The position numbers and the translations under genes are program-made. From positions 1 to 5,388 of the forward strand of contig JAISRW010000110.1 of the NCBI GenBank assembly GCA_031273405.1: a stretch of 5,388 bases of DNA, in the 5' to 3' direction. The DNA is from Treponema sp. Lineage in GTDB: Bacteria > Spirochaetota > Spirochaetia > Treponematales > Breznakiellaceae. The notes under the pieces are model-generated. The model saw only the letters and a list, made by a program, of their open reading frames with translations, had not been told where the DNA came from and searched no databases. This document shows, piece after piece, positions 1 to 5,223 of this stretch (positions are counted from its first letter, which is position 1; each line of letters begins with the position of its first letter).

Positions 1-158
1 TTGGACGGGAGGGACAGCGGGTCGGTAATACCCGCTGCCCTTACCCGCCCTAAAAGAGCGTTCACGACTCCCAGGGAACACCCGGTTCCACGGGCCACAT
101 CCCGCTGGCTCAAGCCTGCCTCGTAGGTTAGCCGTAGGATTTCCTTTGCCTTTTCCAT
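1..158 (-). CDS. istA: IS21-family transposase IstA, N-terminal 52 residues (runs off window)
   Basis: Reading on the minus strand from the ATG at 158-156 gives MEKAKEILRLTYEAGLSQRD followed by VARGTGCSLGVVNALLGRVR and AAGITDPLSLPS, open to the window edge. The LRLxYEAGLSxRxxAR...G.S...V...L.R..AAG pattern is the N-terminal helix-turn-helix (about residues 14-40) of IS21-family IstA, the DDE transposase that binds element ends and works with the AAA+ helper IstB. The tryptophan usual in the following Leu-Ser-Trp-Pro stretch is absent here. The start at 158 is preferred because AGGAG lies 7 nt upstream; an in-frame ATG at 173-171 would add MRRIQ, which resembles the start of some family members and has its own weaker AGAGGAG 10 nt upstream. 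The catalytic domain is not in view, so whether the gene is intact is unknown. Confidence 0.75.
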   Translation of the reverse strand, partial: MEKAKEILRLTYEAGLSQRDVARGTGCSLGVVNALLGRVRAAGITDPLSLPS

Positions 159-176
159 TTGGATTCTCCTCATGAA

Positions 177-216
177 AATATTTCTCCTCTGGGTGCTACG
201 CACCCAGAAAAATATT
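177..216 (-). promoter_or_regulatory. Hairpin in the istA 5' leader flanking the ribosome binding site
   Basis: CTGGGTGC (189-196) and GCACCCAG (200-207) form a perfect 8-bp stem with a 3-nt loop. An outer AATATTT (177-183) / AAATATT (210-216) pair can extend it across an asymmetric internal loop. On the minus-strand transcript the AGGAG before the upstream istA ATG (173) falls in that internal loop, beside the stem. Such a structure could hold translation low, as known for IS10 and IS50 where it protects against read-through. The regulatory role here is an inference. Confidence 0.4.
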
Positions 217-240
217 AGAACCATGAAGAGCGAGTGTTCA
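212..240 (-). promoter_or_regulatory. Weak candidate istA promoter overlapping the innermost repeat
   Basis: On the minus strand, TGAACA (240-235) and TAATAT (217-212) are separated by 17 bp, each matching 4 of 6 bases of the sigma-70 consensus. The -35-like box is the core of the innermost copy of the repeat array, so a transposase bound there could repress its own gene. It was found by eye in AT-rich DNA, where chance matches are common. Confidence 0.25.
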
Positions 241-435
241 GATGTCCGTAGTAGGTGTTCAAGTATTTCCGTTTTACTGTTCAAATACGCCGTATTGGGT
301 GTTCAAATAGTGCCGTTTTACTGTTCAGATATTTCCGTATTTGATGTTCAAGTGCTGCCGTTTTACTGTTCAAATATCCCGTATTTGATGTTCAAGTGTT
401 CCGTATTTAGTGTTCAAGTTTGGCCGAAATATGCA
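235..435. repeat. Array of nine ~22-bp direct repeats at the IS end
   Basis: TGTTCA starts at 235, 256, 278, 300, 322, 345, 367, 389 and 411, giving spacings of 21, 22, 22, 22, 23, 22, 22 and 22 bp. Each unit reads roughly TGTTCAAnT, 3-5 variable bases, then CCGT and a T-rich tail. The tails alternate: units 2, 4 and 6 end CCGTTTTAC while units 3, 5 and 7 end CCGTATT plus a purine-rich tail, so there is a 44-bp higher-order period. Unit 9 departs to GGCCGAAATATGCA at the presumed IS tip. The spacing is close to two helical turns, so bound proteins would sit on one face of the DNA. The likeliest role is IstA binding; plasmid-type iterons are the alternative. Confidence 0.85.
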
Positions 436-509
436 CGCGTGTCCCAAATCTAACCGAGTTTTGGGAAAGGCTCTATATTTTTCACAAAAAATTCAAAATC
501 AATTCCGTC

Positions 510-522
510 TAACTTGAAGTTA
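510..522. promoter_or_regulatory. 13-bp palindrome TAACTT-G-AAGTTA, possible operator
   Basis: Two perfect 6-bp half-sites flank a single central G, about 30 bp upstream of the candidate paaK -35 box. Its size and symmetry suit a dimeric DNA-binding protein, but no regulator gene is in view and the function is unassigned. Chance occurrence in AT-rich DNA is possible. Confidence 0.3.
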
Positions 523-550
523 AGCATGATAGCCCTTGTGATTTTACCGC

Positions 551-579
551 TTCCCAATTCCGGGGATATCTGGTAGTAT
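551..579 (+). promoter_or_regulatory. Candidate extended -10 promoter for paaK
   Basis: TTCCCA (551-556) and TAGTAT (574-579) are 17 bp apart, and TGG directly before the -10 box supplies the TGn extended -10 motif. Each hexamer matches 4 of 6 consensus bases. Transcription would start near 586, giving a leader of about 68 nt. This is the best sigma-70-like site found between the IS and paaK. Confidence 0.4.
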
Positions 580-643
580 TATGGGAACGGCGGTCTCGCG
601 GCGCGGGGCTTGCCTTAAACACCCTCAATTCTTCGCTTTTAAA

Positions 644-649
644 AGGAGG
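644..649 (+). promoter_or_regulatory. Strong Shine-Dalgarno fixing the paaK start
   Basis: AGGAGG lies 4 nt before the ATG at 654. The spacing is a little short but the match to the 16S tail is strong, and no other in-frame start has comparable support. Confidence 0.8.
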
Positions 650-653
650 TAGT

Positions 654-1955
654 ATGATTTTCAATGCCGAATACGAATGTATGAACACGGGAGCCCGGCA
701 AAGGTTCCAACTGGCCAATCTCAAGAACCTTGTGGAAACGCTCTATGAGCGGGTGGCTTTTTACCGGAAAAAGATGGATGAAAGCGGGGTAACCCCCCGG
801 GACGTTCACTCCCTCAAGGACATTGAAAAGCTTCCTTTTACCACCAAGGACGACCTCAGGGAGAACTATCCTAGGGGCCTTCTCGCGGCTTCCAAAGAAA
901 GGATTGTGGAAGTCCACATGAGCTCCGGCACCACCGGGAAGCCTGTGGTGGACGAATATACCCAGAACGATATCAATGTCTGGCGGGAAGCCATGGCCCG
1001 GACCATGGCCGCCGCGGGCTGCACCAAAGACGACATTGTCCAGAACTGCTACGGCTACGGCCTCTTCACCGGCGGCCCCGGCGCCCATTACGGGGCCATG
1101 ACCATCGGGGCGGAGGTCCTCCCCATGTCCAGCGGCAACACCGCCCGGCAGCTCATGGTGATGCAGGACTTCGGCACCACCATGCTCACCTGCACCCCCT
1201 CCTACGCTCTCTACATGGCGGAAGAGGCGGCGGAGGCGGGCATCGATCTTCGCAAGCTCCCCATCTGTAAAGGCTGCTTTGGGGCGGAACCTTGGAGCGA
1301 AAACATGAGGAAGGAGATCGAGGCCCGCTACAGCATGAAGGCCTACGACATCTACGGCCTTACGGAAATCATCGGGCCCGGCGTCTCCTTCGAGTGCGAG
1401 GCCCAGAACGGCCTCCACGTGAACGAGGACCTTTTTTACCCCGAAATCATCGACCCCGAAACCGGCCGGGTTTTGCCCGACGGCGAAAAAGGGGAACTGG
1501 TCTTTACCACCCTCACCAAAGACGGCACCCCCCTGCTCCGTTACCGTACCAGGGACATCACCTACTTTATGCGGGAACCCTGTTCCTGCGGCCGCACCAC
1601 GGTTCGCATGCACCGGCTCTTCGGCCGCACCGACGACATGCTCATCATCCGGGGGGTCAATGTGTTCCCCAGCCAGATCGAGCAGGCCCTCATCGAGATC
1701 GAAGGCACCGAACCCCAATACCTCATCGTGGTCAGCCGGGGCGAAAGCCATCTGGACGACGTGGAGCTCCAGGTGGAGGTTAAAAAAGAGTTCTTTACCG
1801 ACGAAACCAGGGGGCTGGAAGCCCTGCGGGCCAGGATCGAAGGGGTGATGAAGTCAAAGCTTCAAATCAGCCTCAAGGTAAAGCTTGTGGAACCCAAAAC
1901 CATTGAAAGATCCATAGGAAAAGCGAAACGGGTTATCGACAACCGGAAAATTTGA
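654..1955 (+). CDS. paaK: Phenylacetate-CoA ligase (aryl-CoA synthetase, ANL superfamily)
   Basis: This cytoplasmic enzyme joins phenylacetate or a related aryl acid to CoA, using ATP and going through an acyl-adenylate. Its 433 residues match the usual PaaK length. Visible motifs are the phosphate-binding SSGTTGKP (90-97), the PaaK signature [14 protein letters not shown] (135-148), the adenylate-binding DIYGLTE (232-238), RYRTRDI with ribose-contacting Asp301, the CSCGR pair of cysteines (310-314) common in this family, the hinge GRTDD (324-328), and a PaaK-type C-terminal domain from about 336. Lys423 in SIGKAKRV is the likely catalytic lysine. It is followed after 25 bp by an ACT-domain gene, a recurrent pairing in anaerobes often found with indolepyruvate:ferredoxin oxidoreductase genes. 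That context suggests work on arylacetates from aromatic amino acids rather than aerobic phenylacetate degradation; no paaABCDE-type genes are present. The exact substrate (phenyl-, hydroxyphenyl- or indoleacetate) cannot be read from sequence. Confidence 0.93.
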   Translation: MIFNAEYECMNTGARQRFQLANLKNLVETLYERVAFYRKKMDESGVTPRDVHSLKDIEKLPFTTKDDLRENYPRGLLAASKERIVEVHMSSGTTGKPVVDEYTQNDINVWREAMARTMAAAGCTKDDIVQNCYGYGLFTGGPGAHYGAMTIGAEVLPMSSGNTARQLMVMQDFGTTMLTCTPSYALYMAEEAAEAGIDLRKLPICKGCFGAEPWSENMRKEIEARYSMKAYDIYGLTEIIGPGVSFECEAQNGLHVNEDLFYPEIIDPETGRVLPDGEKGELVFTTLTKDGTPLLRYRTRDITYFMREPCSCGRTTVRMHRLFGRTDDMLIIRGVNVFPSQIEQALIEIEGTEPQYLIVVSRGESHLDDVELQVEVKKEFFTDETRGLEALRARIEGVMKSKLQISLKVKLVEPKTIERSIGKAKRVIDNRKI

Positions 1956-1963
1956 ACTATACT
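1936..1963 (+). promoter_or_regulatory. Candidate internal promoter before the ACT-domain gene
   Basis: TCGACA (1936-1941) and TATACT (1958-1963) are separated by 16 bp, and each matches 5 of 6 bases of the sigma-70 consensus. The -35 box lies within the last codons of paaK and the -10 just after its stop. Transcription would begin near 1970, immediately before the GGGAG ribosome binding site, giving a very short leader. It would allow the ACT gene and glgA to be expressed without paaK. Confidence 0.4.
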
Positions 1964-1980
1964 AGACAAAGGGAGTAATT

Positions 1981-2397
1981 ATGGGAATTAAACAGATTTC
2001 TGTTTTTCTGGAAAACAACGCCGGCCGTCTCGGAGAAGTTACCCGGACTCTGGCCAACGCGGGGATCAATATCCGGGCCATCAGCATCGCCGACACCGCG
2101 GACTTCGGCATTCTGCGGCTGATAGTCAACAAATCCGATGACGCGGTAAACGCCCTCACCGGGGCGGGGTTTACCACCAGGGTTTCCGATGTGGCCGCGG
2201 TGGAGATTGACGACAGCCCCGGCAGCCTTGCCAGGGTAATGGAACTATTCCAAAAGACCAATGTAAACATCGAGTATCTCTACGCCTCGCTTGAAGGCAA
2301 CGCGGGAAAGGCTGTGGTCGTTTTCAAACTGGAAGACTACCAAAAGGGGCTTCAGATTATCAAAGAAAACGGGCTTCCCACGATAGAGTCTTTCTGA
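1981..2397 (+). CDS. Tandem ACT-domain protein, likely amino-acid-binding regulator
   Basis: The 138 residues are two ACT domains with no catalytic domain. The first (about 3-68) has the motif SVFLENNAGRLGEVTRTLAN with the loop glycine and leucine (Gly15, Leu17) at the usual ligand site; the second (about 70-137) has DSPGSLARVMELFQ with Pro80, Gly81 and Leu83. ACT domains bind amino acids, normally at subunit interfaces. Stand-alone tandem ACT proteins occur beside paaK in many anaerobes, so a role sensing an aromatic or other amino acid and tuning the ligase or its pathway is likely but unproven. GGGAG (1971-1975) lies 5 nt before the ATG. glgA begins 1 nt after the stop, so the two are almost certainly co-transcribed. 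No signal peptide or DNA-binding motif is seen. Confidence 0.88.
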   Translation: MGIKQISVFLENNAGRLGEVTRTLANAGINIRAISIADTADFGILRLIVNKSDDAVNALTGAGFTTRVSDVAAVEIDDSPGSLARVMELFQKTNVNIEYLYASLEGNAGKAVVVFKLEDYQKGLQIIKENGLPTIESF

Positions 2398-2398
2398 C

Positions 2399-3880
2399 AT
2401 GAAGGTTCTCATGGTCTCAAGCGAGGCGGTCCCTTACGCCAAAACCGGCGGCCTCGCCGACATGGTCTCCTCCCTCTCCCTGGCCTTGGCCAAACTGGGG
2501 CACCAGATCAGGATCGTCCTGCCCCGGTATTACTGCGTCGACCGCTCAAAGCTTGAATCCCTGGAAGGCGCCCTGGGGACGCCCGTAGGGGGCGGAGAGG
2601 AATGGAGCGCCGTTTATACGGACACCCTGCCGGGATCTCCTCCCAAAAACCCGGTCGGCGTTTACTTTATTGAGCATGAAAATTTTTTCGGCCGCGACGG
2701 AATTTACGGGACCCCCTCGGAGCCCGATTTTCTGGACAACCCCAGGCGCTTCACCTTTTTCTGCCGCTCGGTGTTTCAGCTTTGCCGCAAGATCGGCTGG
2801 TATCCTGACCTGCTCCACGCCCACGACTGGCCGGCGGCCCTGGTTCCGGTGTTTCTCAAATACGCCGAACGCCGCGGGGGGTTTGAAAAAACCGCGTCGG
2901 TTTTAACTATCCATAATCTGGGCTACCAGGGGATTTACCATAAGGAAAATTTCAACCACACCGGCCTGGGCTGGGAGGTCTTCTACAGCGCCGGTTTTGA
3001 CGACTGGAACATGATGAACCTCCTCAAGGCGGGGCTCTGTTCCGCGGACAGCCTCAATACGGTTTCGGAGCACTACGCCGAAGAGACCAAAACCCAGGCC
3101 TTCGGCTTTAGGCTGGACGGGATACTCCGCCACCGTTCCGCCGATTACCGGGGCATCCTCAACGGCATAGATACGGAAATCTGGAACCCCGGGAAGGACC
3201 CCTTCATACCAAAAAAATATTCCCATAAAGACCTGAGCGGGAAACTCAAGGCCAAGGAAGCCCTCCAGGGGGAATTCAACCTCCCGGCGTCCCAGGATAT
3301 TCCTGTCATAGGTTTTATTTCCCGGCTTACCGGCCAAAAAGGAGTGGGCGAACTCTTCGGGCCCGGCTTCGGTTCGGCCTATTCTTTCTGCCGGGACATG
3401 AATCTCCAGTTTGTGGTCCTCGGCACCGGGGAGTCGTGGTGTGAAAACGAACTCAGGAGCCTTTCGGGAAAGCTTCCCAATCTTAAAGTCAAAATTGGCT
3501 ACAGCGAAAAAATCAGCCACCTCATCGAGGCGGGAAGCGATTTCTTCCTCATGCCCAGCCGCTACGAGCCTTCGGGGCTTAACCAGATGTACTCCCTAGC
3601 CTACGGAACCATTCCCATCGTGCGGAACACCGGGGGCCTGGCCGACACGGTGGAGAATTTTAGCCAGGATACGGGGGAAGGCACGGGTTTTATATTCGAC
3701 GACCTCACCCCCTCGGCCATTTACAACACCGTGGGCTGGGCGATATGGGCCTGGTACAACCGCCGGGAACAGATCGAAGCCCTGCGCATCCGGGGCATGA
3801 AGCTGGATTTTTCCTGGACAAAGTCGGCGAAAAAATACGTCGAAATGTACCGGTGGACCTTGGGAAAAACACCCCAATAG
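2399..3880 (+). CDS. glgA: Glycogen synthase (ADP-glucose type, GT5 family)
   Basis: This cytoplasmic glycosyltransferase extends alpha-1,4-glucan chains from a nucleotide sugar, usually ADP-glucose. Its 493 residues compare with 477 in E. coli. The N-terminal Rossmann domain opens with VSSEAVPYAKTGGLAD, with Lys15 in the KxGG sugar-nucleotide motif, and includes HAHDW (140-144) and TIHNLGYQGIYH. The C-terminal GT-B domain has GILNGIDTEIWNP, SRLTGQKG (308-315; Lys314 matches the conserved lysine), and PSRYEPSG (386-393) with Glu390, the equivalent of E. coli Glu377. Ser392 replaces the cysteine common at that place, a substitution not expected to kill activity. TGGLADT (411-417) closes the active-site region. 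The ATG is 1 nt after the ACT stop and has no clear Shine-Dalgarno (only weak GATAGAG), so translation is probably coupled. No glgB, glgC or glgP is nearby, and the grouping with paaK has no obvious pathway logic. Confidence 0.95.
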   Translation: MKVLMVSSEAVPYAKTGGLADMVSSLSLALAKLGHQIRIVLPRYYCVDRSKLESLEGALGTPVGGGEEWSAVYTDTLPGSPPKNPVGVYFIEHENFFGRDGIYGTPSEPDFLDNPRRFTFFCRSVFQLCRKIGWYPDLLHAHDWPAALVPVFLKYAERRGGFEKTASVLTIHNLGYQGIYHKENFNHTGLGWEVFYSAGFDDWNMMNLLKAGLCSADSLNTVSEHYAEETKTQAFGFRLDGILRHRSADYRGILNGIDTEIWNPGKDPFIPKKYSHKDLSGKLKAKEALQGEFNLPASQDIPVIGFISRLTGQKGVGELFGPGFGSAYSFCRDMNLQFVVLGTGESWCENELRSLSGKLPNLKVKIGYSEKISHLIEAGSDFFLMPSRYEPSGLNQMYSLAYGTIPIVRNTGGLADTVENFSQDTGEGTGFIFDDLTPSAIYNTVGWAIWAWYNRREQIEALRIRGMKLDFSWTKSAKKYVEMYRWTLGKTPQ

Positions 3881-3920
3881 CCCCGCGGGCCGGTAGTACT
3901 AGGAGCCTGTTGCTCTTGTA

Positions 3921-3959
3921 GGTTTTTGTGACTTTTTTTAGCAAAAAATCACAAAAACC
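3921..3959. repeat. Long AT-rich hairpin in the glgA-bmp gap
   Basis: GGTTTTTGTGA (3921-3931) is perfectly repeated in inverted orientation as TCACAAAAACC (3949-3959). The interior adds T-run/A-run pairing (3933-3938 with 3943-3948) past a bulged C, giving about 17 paired positions around a small loop. It begins 40 nt after the glgA stop. No T-run follows it on either strand, so it is not a standard terminator by itself; it could protect the 3' end of the mRNA. Confidence 0.7.
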
Positions 3960-3977
3960 ACGATTATTGGGCATCCG

Positions 3978-4028
3978 CGAACCAAAGGTTCGAACGCAGT
4001 TTGTAAGGCAAATCGAACCGAAGGTTCG
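3978..4028. repeat. Two copies of the 15-bp hairpin motif CGAACCRAAGGTTCG
   Basis: CGAACC-AAA-GGTTCG (3978-3992) and CGAACC-GAA-GGTTCG (4014-4028) are near-identical mini-hairpins, each with a 6-bp stem and a 3-nt loop, with starts 36 bp apart. The half-sites can also pair across copies (3987-3992 with 4014-4019), so alternative folds exist. Both lie inside the 188-bp inverted-repeat unit. Confidence 0.75.
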
Positions 4029-4029
4029 C

Positions 4030-4052
4030 AACCGCCGATTAGGCGGTTTTTT
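4030..4052 (+). terminator. Rho-independent terminator for the paaK-ACT-glgA transcript
   Basis: AACCGCC (4030-4036), loop GATTA and GGCGGTT (4042-4048) form a perfect 7-bp stem, and the T-run continues to 4052, giving six T in a row. The orientation serves plus-strand transcripts, about 150 nt after the glgA stop. On the minus strand the stem is not followed by T residues, so it would not end bmp transcripts in the usual way. Confidence 0.75.
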
Positions 4053-4061
4053 GAGATTTTA

Positions 4062-4074
4062 TGCGCAAAGCGCA
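4062..4074. repeat. Short GC hairpin TGCGC-AAA-GCGCA next to the bmp stop
   Basis: A perfect 5-bp stem with a 3-nt loop begins 9 nt beyond the bmp stop codon on the minus strand. What follows on that strand (TAAAATC) is not a proper T-run, so it is at best a weak terminator for bmp. It abuts the right inverted repeat of the 188-bp unit. Confidence 0.45.
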
Positions 4075-4082
4075 ACAAACTC

Positions 4083-5135
4083 CTAGAGCTTTGAGTAATC
4101 CACCGCGCTCCAGTTCAGGGTATTGGCTGAGGCGCGGAATTTGGCAAGGGCTTCGTCAACTTTTGCCTTGATAGCGACGGTGGCCATGCTCCCCAGGTCT
4201 TTGTTGTATTCAAACACAAAGCCGCTGTTGAAGAAATTCATGGGGATACATTCCCCTCCCCTGACCCCCGCGTCAAACTTCTGTACAAAGCCCACAATAA
4301 CCGCCGCGTAGTTGTAGGACGAAGCGGCGATGCACTTGGCCCTGCCTTCGGGGGTATCAAACTGGGCCAGGTCCTGGCCGAGCCACCAGAGGCTGCGGCC
4401 CGCGTACTGGGCGTCGCTTACCGCCCTGAGGGCGCCAATGGCCTGCTGGGAAGCGCCGGTAAGAATGTCGGCGTTCGCGCGGATCTGAGAATGGGCGACC
4501 TCTCCGGCTTTCACGAAGTCGGAGAAAGAGCCGGTGTGGGCCACGGTTATCTTCGCGCCGGGATTAACCGCCTGGACCCCCAGGACAAACCCGCGGCCGT
4601 AACGGGCGGCGTCGCCCCCGTCCACAGGGCCCACATAGCCGATGATATTGCTCCTGGTAGTGAGGCCGGCGATGATGCCGTTAAGATAGCCGGTCTCCTC
4701 GCTTTCGGGCATATAGGTGAATACGTTCTTGGGCCCCACCTCGGCGCTGGTCCCAAAGGCGAAGGTTACATTGGGGAATTCTTCGGCCATTTCCAGGATT
4801 AGATTTTTATACTGGGCGCCGTGGCCGATGATGATGTTGTAGCCCTGGGCGGCGTACTGGCGGGCGGCGGAACCGGCGTCCACAGGGAGCATCTTCTCGC
4901 TGTAGCTGAATTCGATCCTGCCGGGAAGCTGTTTCTGAGCTCCCAGAATGCCGTCGTACATGGCCTGGCACCAGCCCTTGTCGTCAATGGTGTTTTCGAT
5001 GATCAGGGCGATTTTTACCACATTGCCTGCCGAACCGCCCGAGGGAGCGGCCGACTCTTTTCCTCCCCCGGCAAAAAGGACCGGGGAGACCATGGTCAAC
5101 AGGACCAAACAAAACGCGACAGAAAACCTTTTCAT
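4083..5135 (-). CDS. BMP/PnrA-family ABC transporter substrate-binding protein
   Basis: This 350-residue exported protein belongs to the basic membrane protein (Bmp, PnrA/TmpC-like) family, whose studied members bind purine or other nucleosides for ABC import. Residues 1-22 form a signal peptide (MKRF, hydrophobic core, ending VLFA), followed by a Gly/Ser/Ala-rich linker to about 38. The binding domain runs from about 39: VVKIALIIENTIDDKGW, NIIIGHGAQY (100-109), FPNVTFAFGT, the family-typical NIIGYVGPVDGGDAARYGRG, and WWLGQD, where PnrA relatives have a ligand-contacting G-x-D. No cysteine lies at the cleavage site, so it is predicted periplasmic and not a lipoprotein, unlike TmpC. GGAGG (5146-5142) is 6 nt before the ATG. 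No ATPase or permease gene adjoins it: enolase lies upstream and glgA converges downstream. The ligand is unknown. The stop codon TAG is inside the CTAG of the 188-bp inverted-repeat unit. Confidence 0.88.
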   Translation of the reverse strand: MKRFSVAFCLVLLTMVSPVLFAGGGKESAAPSGGSAGNVVKIALIIENTIDDKGWCQAMYDGILGAQKQLPGRIEFSYSEKMLPVDAGSAARQYAAQGYNIIIGHGAQYKNLILEMAEEFPNVTFAFGTSAEVGPKNVFTYMPESEETGYLNGIIAGLTTRSNIIGYVGPVDGGDAARYGRGFVLGVQAVNPGAKITVAHTGSFSDFVKAGEVAHSQIRANADILTGASQQAIGALRAVSDAQYAGRSLWWLGQDLAQFDTPEGRAKCIAASSYNYAAVIVGFVQKFDAGVRGGECIPMNFFNSGFVFEYNKDLGSMATVAIKAKVDEALAKFRASANTLNWSAVDYSKL

Positions 5136-5138
5136 TTT

Positions 5139-5179
5139 CCACCTCCAAAGATGATTTTCTCCGCCCCAAAGAGGCGGAG
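5139..5179 (-). promoter_or_regulatory. Hairpin upstream of bmp with possible alternative pairing to the ribosome binding site
   Basis: CTCCGCC (5159-5165) and GGCGGAG (5173-5179) form a perfect 7-bp stem with a 7-nt loop in the 88-bp eno-bmp gap. No T-run follows on either strand, so it is not a clear terminator. In the minus-strand RNA the 5' arm CCGCCUC (5177-5171) can instead pair with GAGGUGG (5145-5139), which contains most of the bmp Shine-Dalgarno: seven pairs including one G-U, extendable by one on each side. The two folds exclude each other. The hairpin is seen; the switch is inferred. Confidence 0.45.
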
Positions 5180-5223
5180 TATGAGACCGTAACTATTCAT
5201 TCAGTCGTAGCGTGGCGGCTATG

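Larger units (their letters stand above)
1..435 (-). mobile_element. IS21-family insertion sequence, partial (istA-side end)
   Basis: The segment combines the 5' end of an istA-like transposase gene with an AT-rich end made of direct repeats, which is how IS21-family elements are built: IstA is encoded near the left end and the ends carry multiple transposase-binding repeats. The outer tip is placed at 435 because, read on the minus strand, the sequence there begins TGCATATTTCGGCCAAAC and runs straight into the repeats; IS21-family ends usually begin TG. The tip is an inference and could lie a few bases further out, since another TG occurs in the flank. The rest of istA, istB and the other end lie outside the window, so target duplication cannot be checked. 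The element points away from paaK. Confidence 0.65.
436..653. other. Intergenic region between the IS end and paaK
   Basis: No gene is supported here. Together with the repeat array and the istA leader, it makes up the 480 bases between the istA start and paaK. It holds a TCCCAAA (442-448) / TTTGGGA (460-466) inverted repeat, an A/T-rich stretch (470-500), a 13-bp palindrome (510-522), a candidate promoter (551-579) and the paaK ribosome binding site. The left part may be the broken original upstream region of paaK, if the IS inserted there. Confidence 0.6.
3899..4086. mobile_element. Candidate 188-bp MITE-like element bounded by 15-bp inverted repeats
   Basis: The left end CTAGGAGCCTGTTGC (3899-3913) and the right end GCAACAAACTCCTAG (4072-4086) are inverted repeats matching at 13 of 15 positions; the only differences are two adjacent bases. 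The outer CTAG on each side could be part of the repeat or a 4-bp target duplication of a palindromic site; some IS families use YTAR/CTAG-type targets. The interior codes for nothing and is full of hairpins. It sits exactly between two convergent genes, and its right end contains the bmp stop codon. Only one copy is visible, so mobility is an inference. A local terminator region with fortuitous symmetry is the alternative. Confidence 0.5.

Noticed and set aside
235..435. CRISPR array
   Set aside because: The ~22-bp units are contiguous, with no unique spacers of 30-40 bp between conserved repeats, and no cas gene is present. Variation occurs within the unit.
172..453. 93-codon open frame on the plus strand with repetitive peptide content
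   Set aside because: It runs straight through the 22-bp repeat array and the presumed IS tip. Its repetitive peptide is a by-product of the DNA repeats; the period is not a multiple of three, and no ribosome binding site with proper spacing was recognised.
639..1751. Long 370-codon minus-strand frame across paaK
   Set aside because: It is an antisense shadow of a GC-rich gene. The plus frame has all the PaaK motifs, the expected length and a strong ribosome binding site, while the antisense product has no recognisable domain.
3392..3394. Loss of function in glgA through the Ser392 substitution
   Set aside because: The cysteine at this position is not the catalytic residue, and all key motifs (Lys15, Lys314, Glu390) are present, so the gene looks intact.
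2903..3520. 205-codon minus-strand frame inside glgA
   Set aside because: It is an antisense shadow of the clear glycogen synthase gene, with no recognisable family.
4491..4802. Plus-strand frames antisense to bmp
   Set aside because: They are shadows of the BMP-family gene, whose minus frame has a signal peptide, family motifs and a good Shine-Dalgarno.
5159..5179. Intrinsic terminator for enolase
   Set aside because: The stem is good, but on the minus strand it is followed by AAAATCATC rather than a T-run, so standard termination is not supported.
5175..5215. Minus-strand promoter for bmp in the eno-bmp gap
   Set aside because: A CATACT -10-like box exists, but the bases 15-17 bp upstream (GACTGA or CTGAAT) match a -35 box poorly. 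Too weak to annotate.
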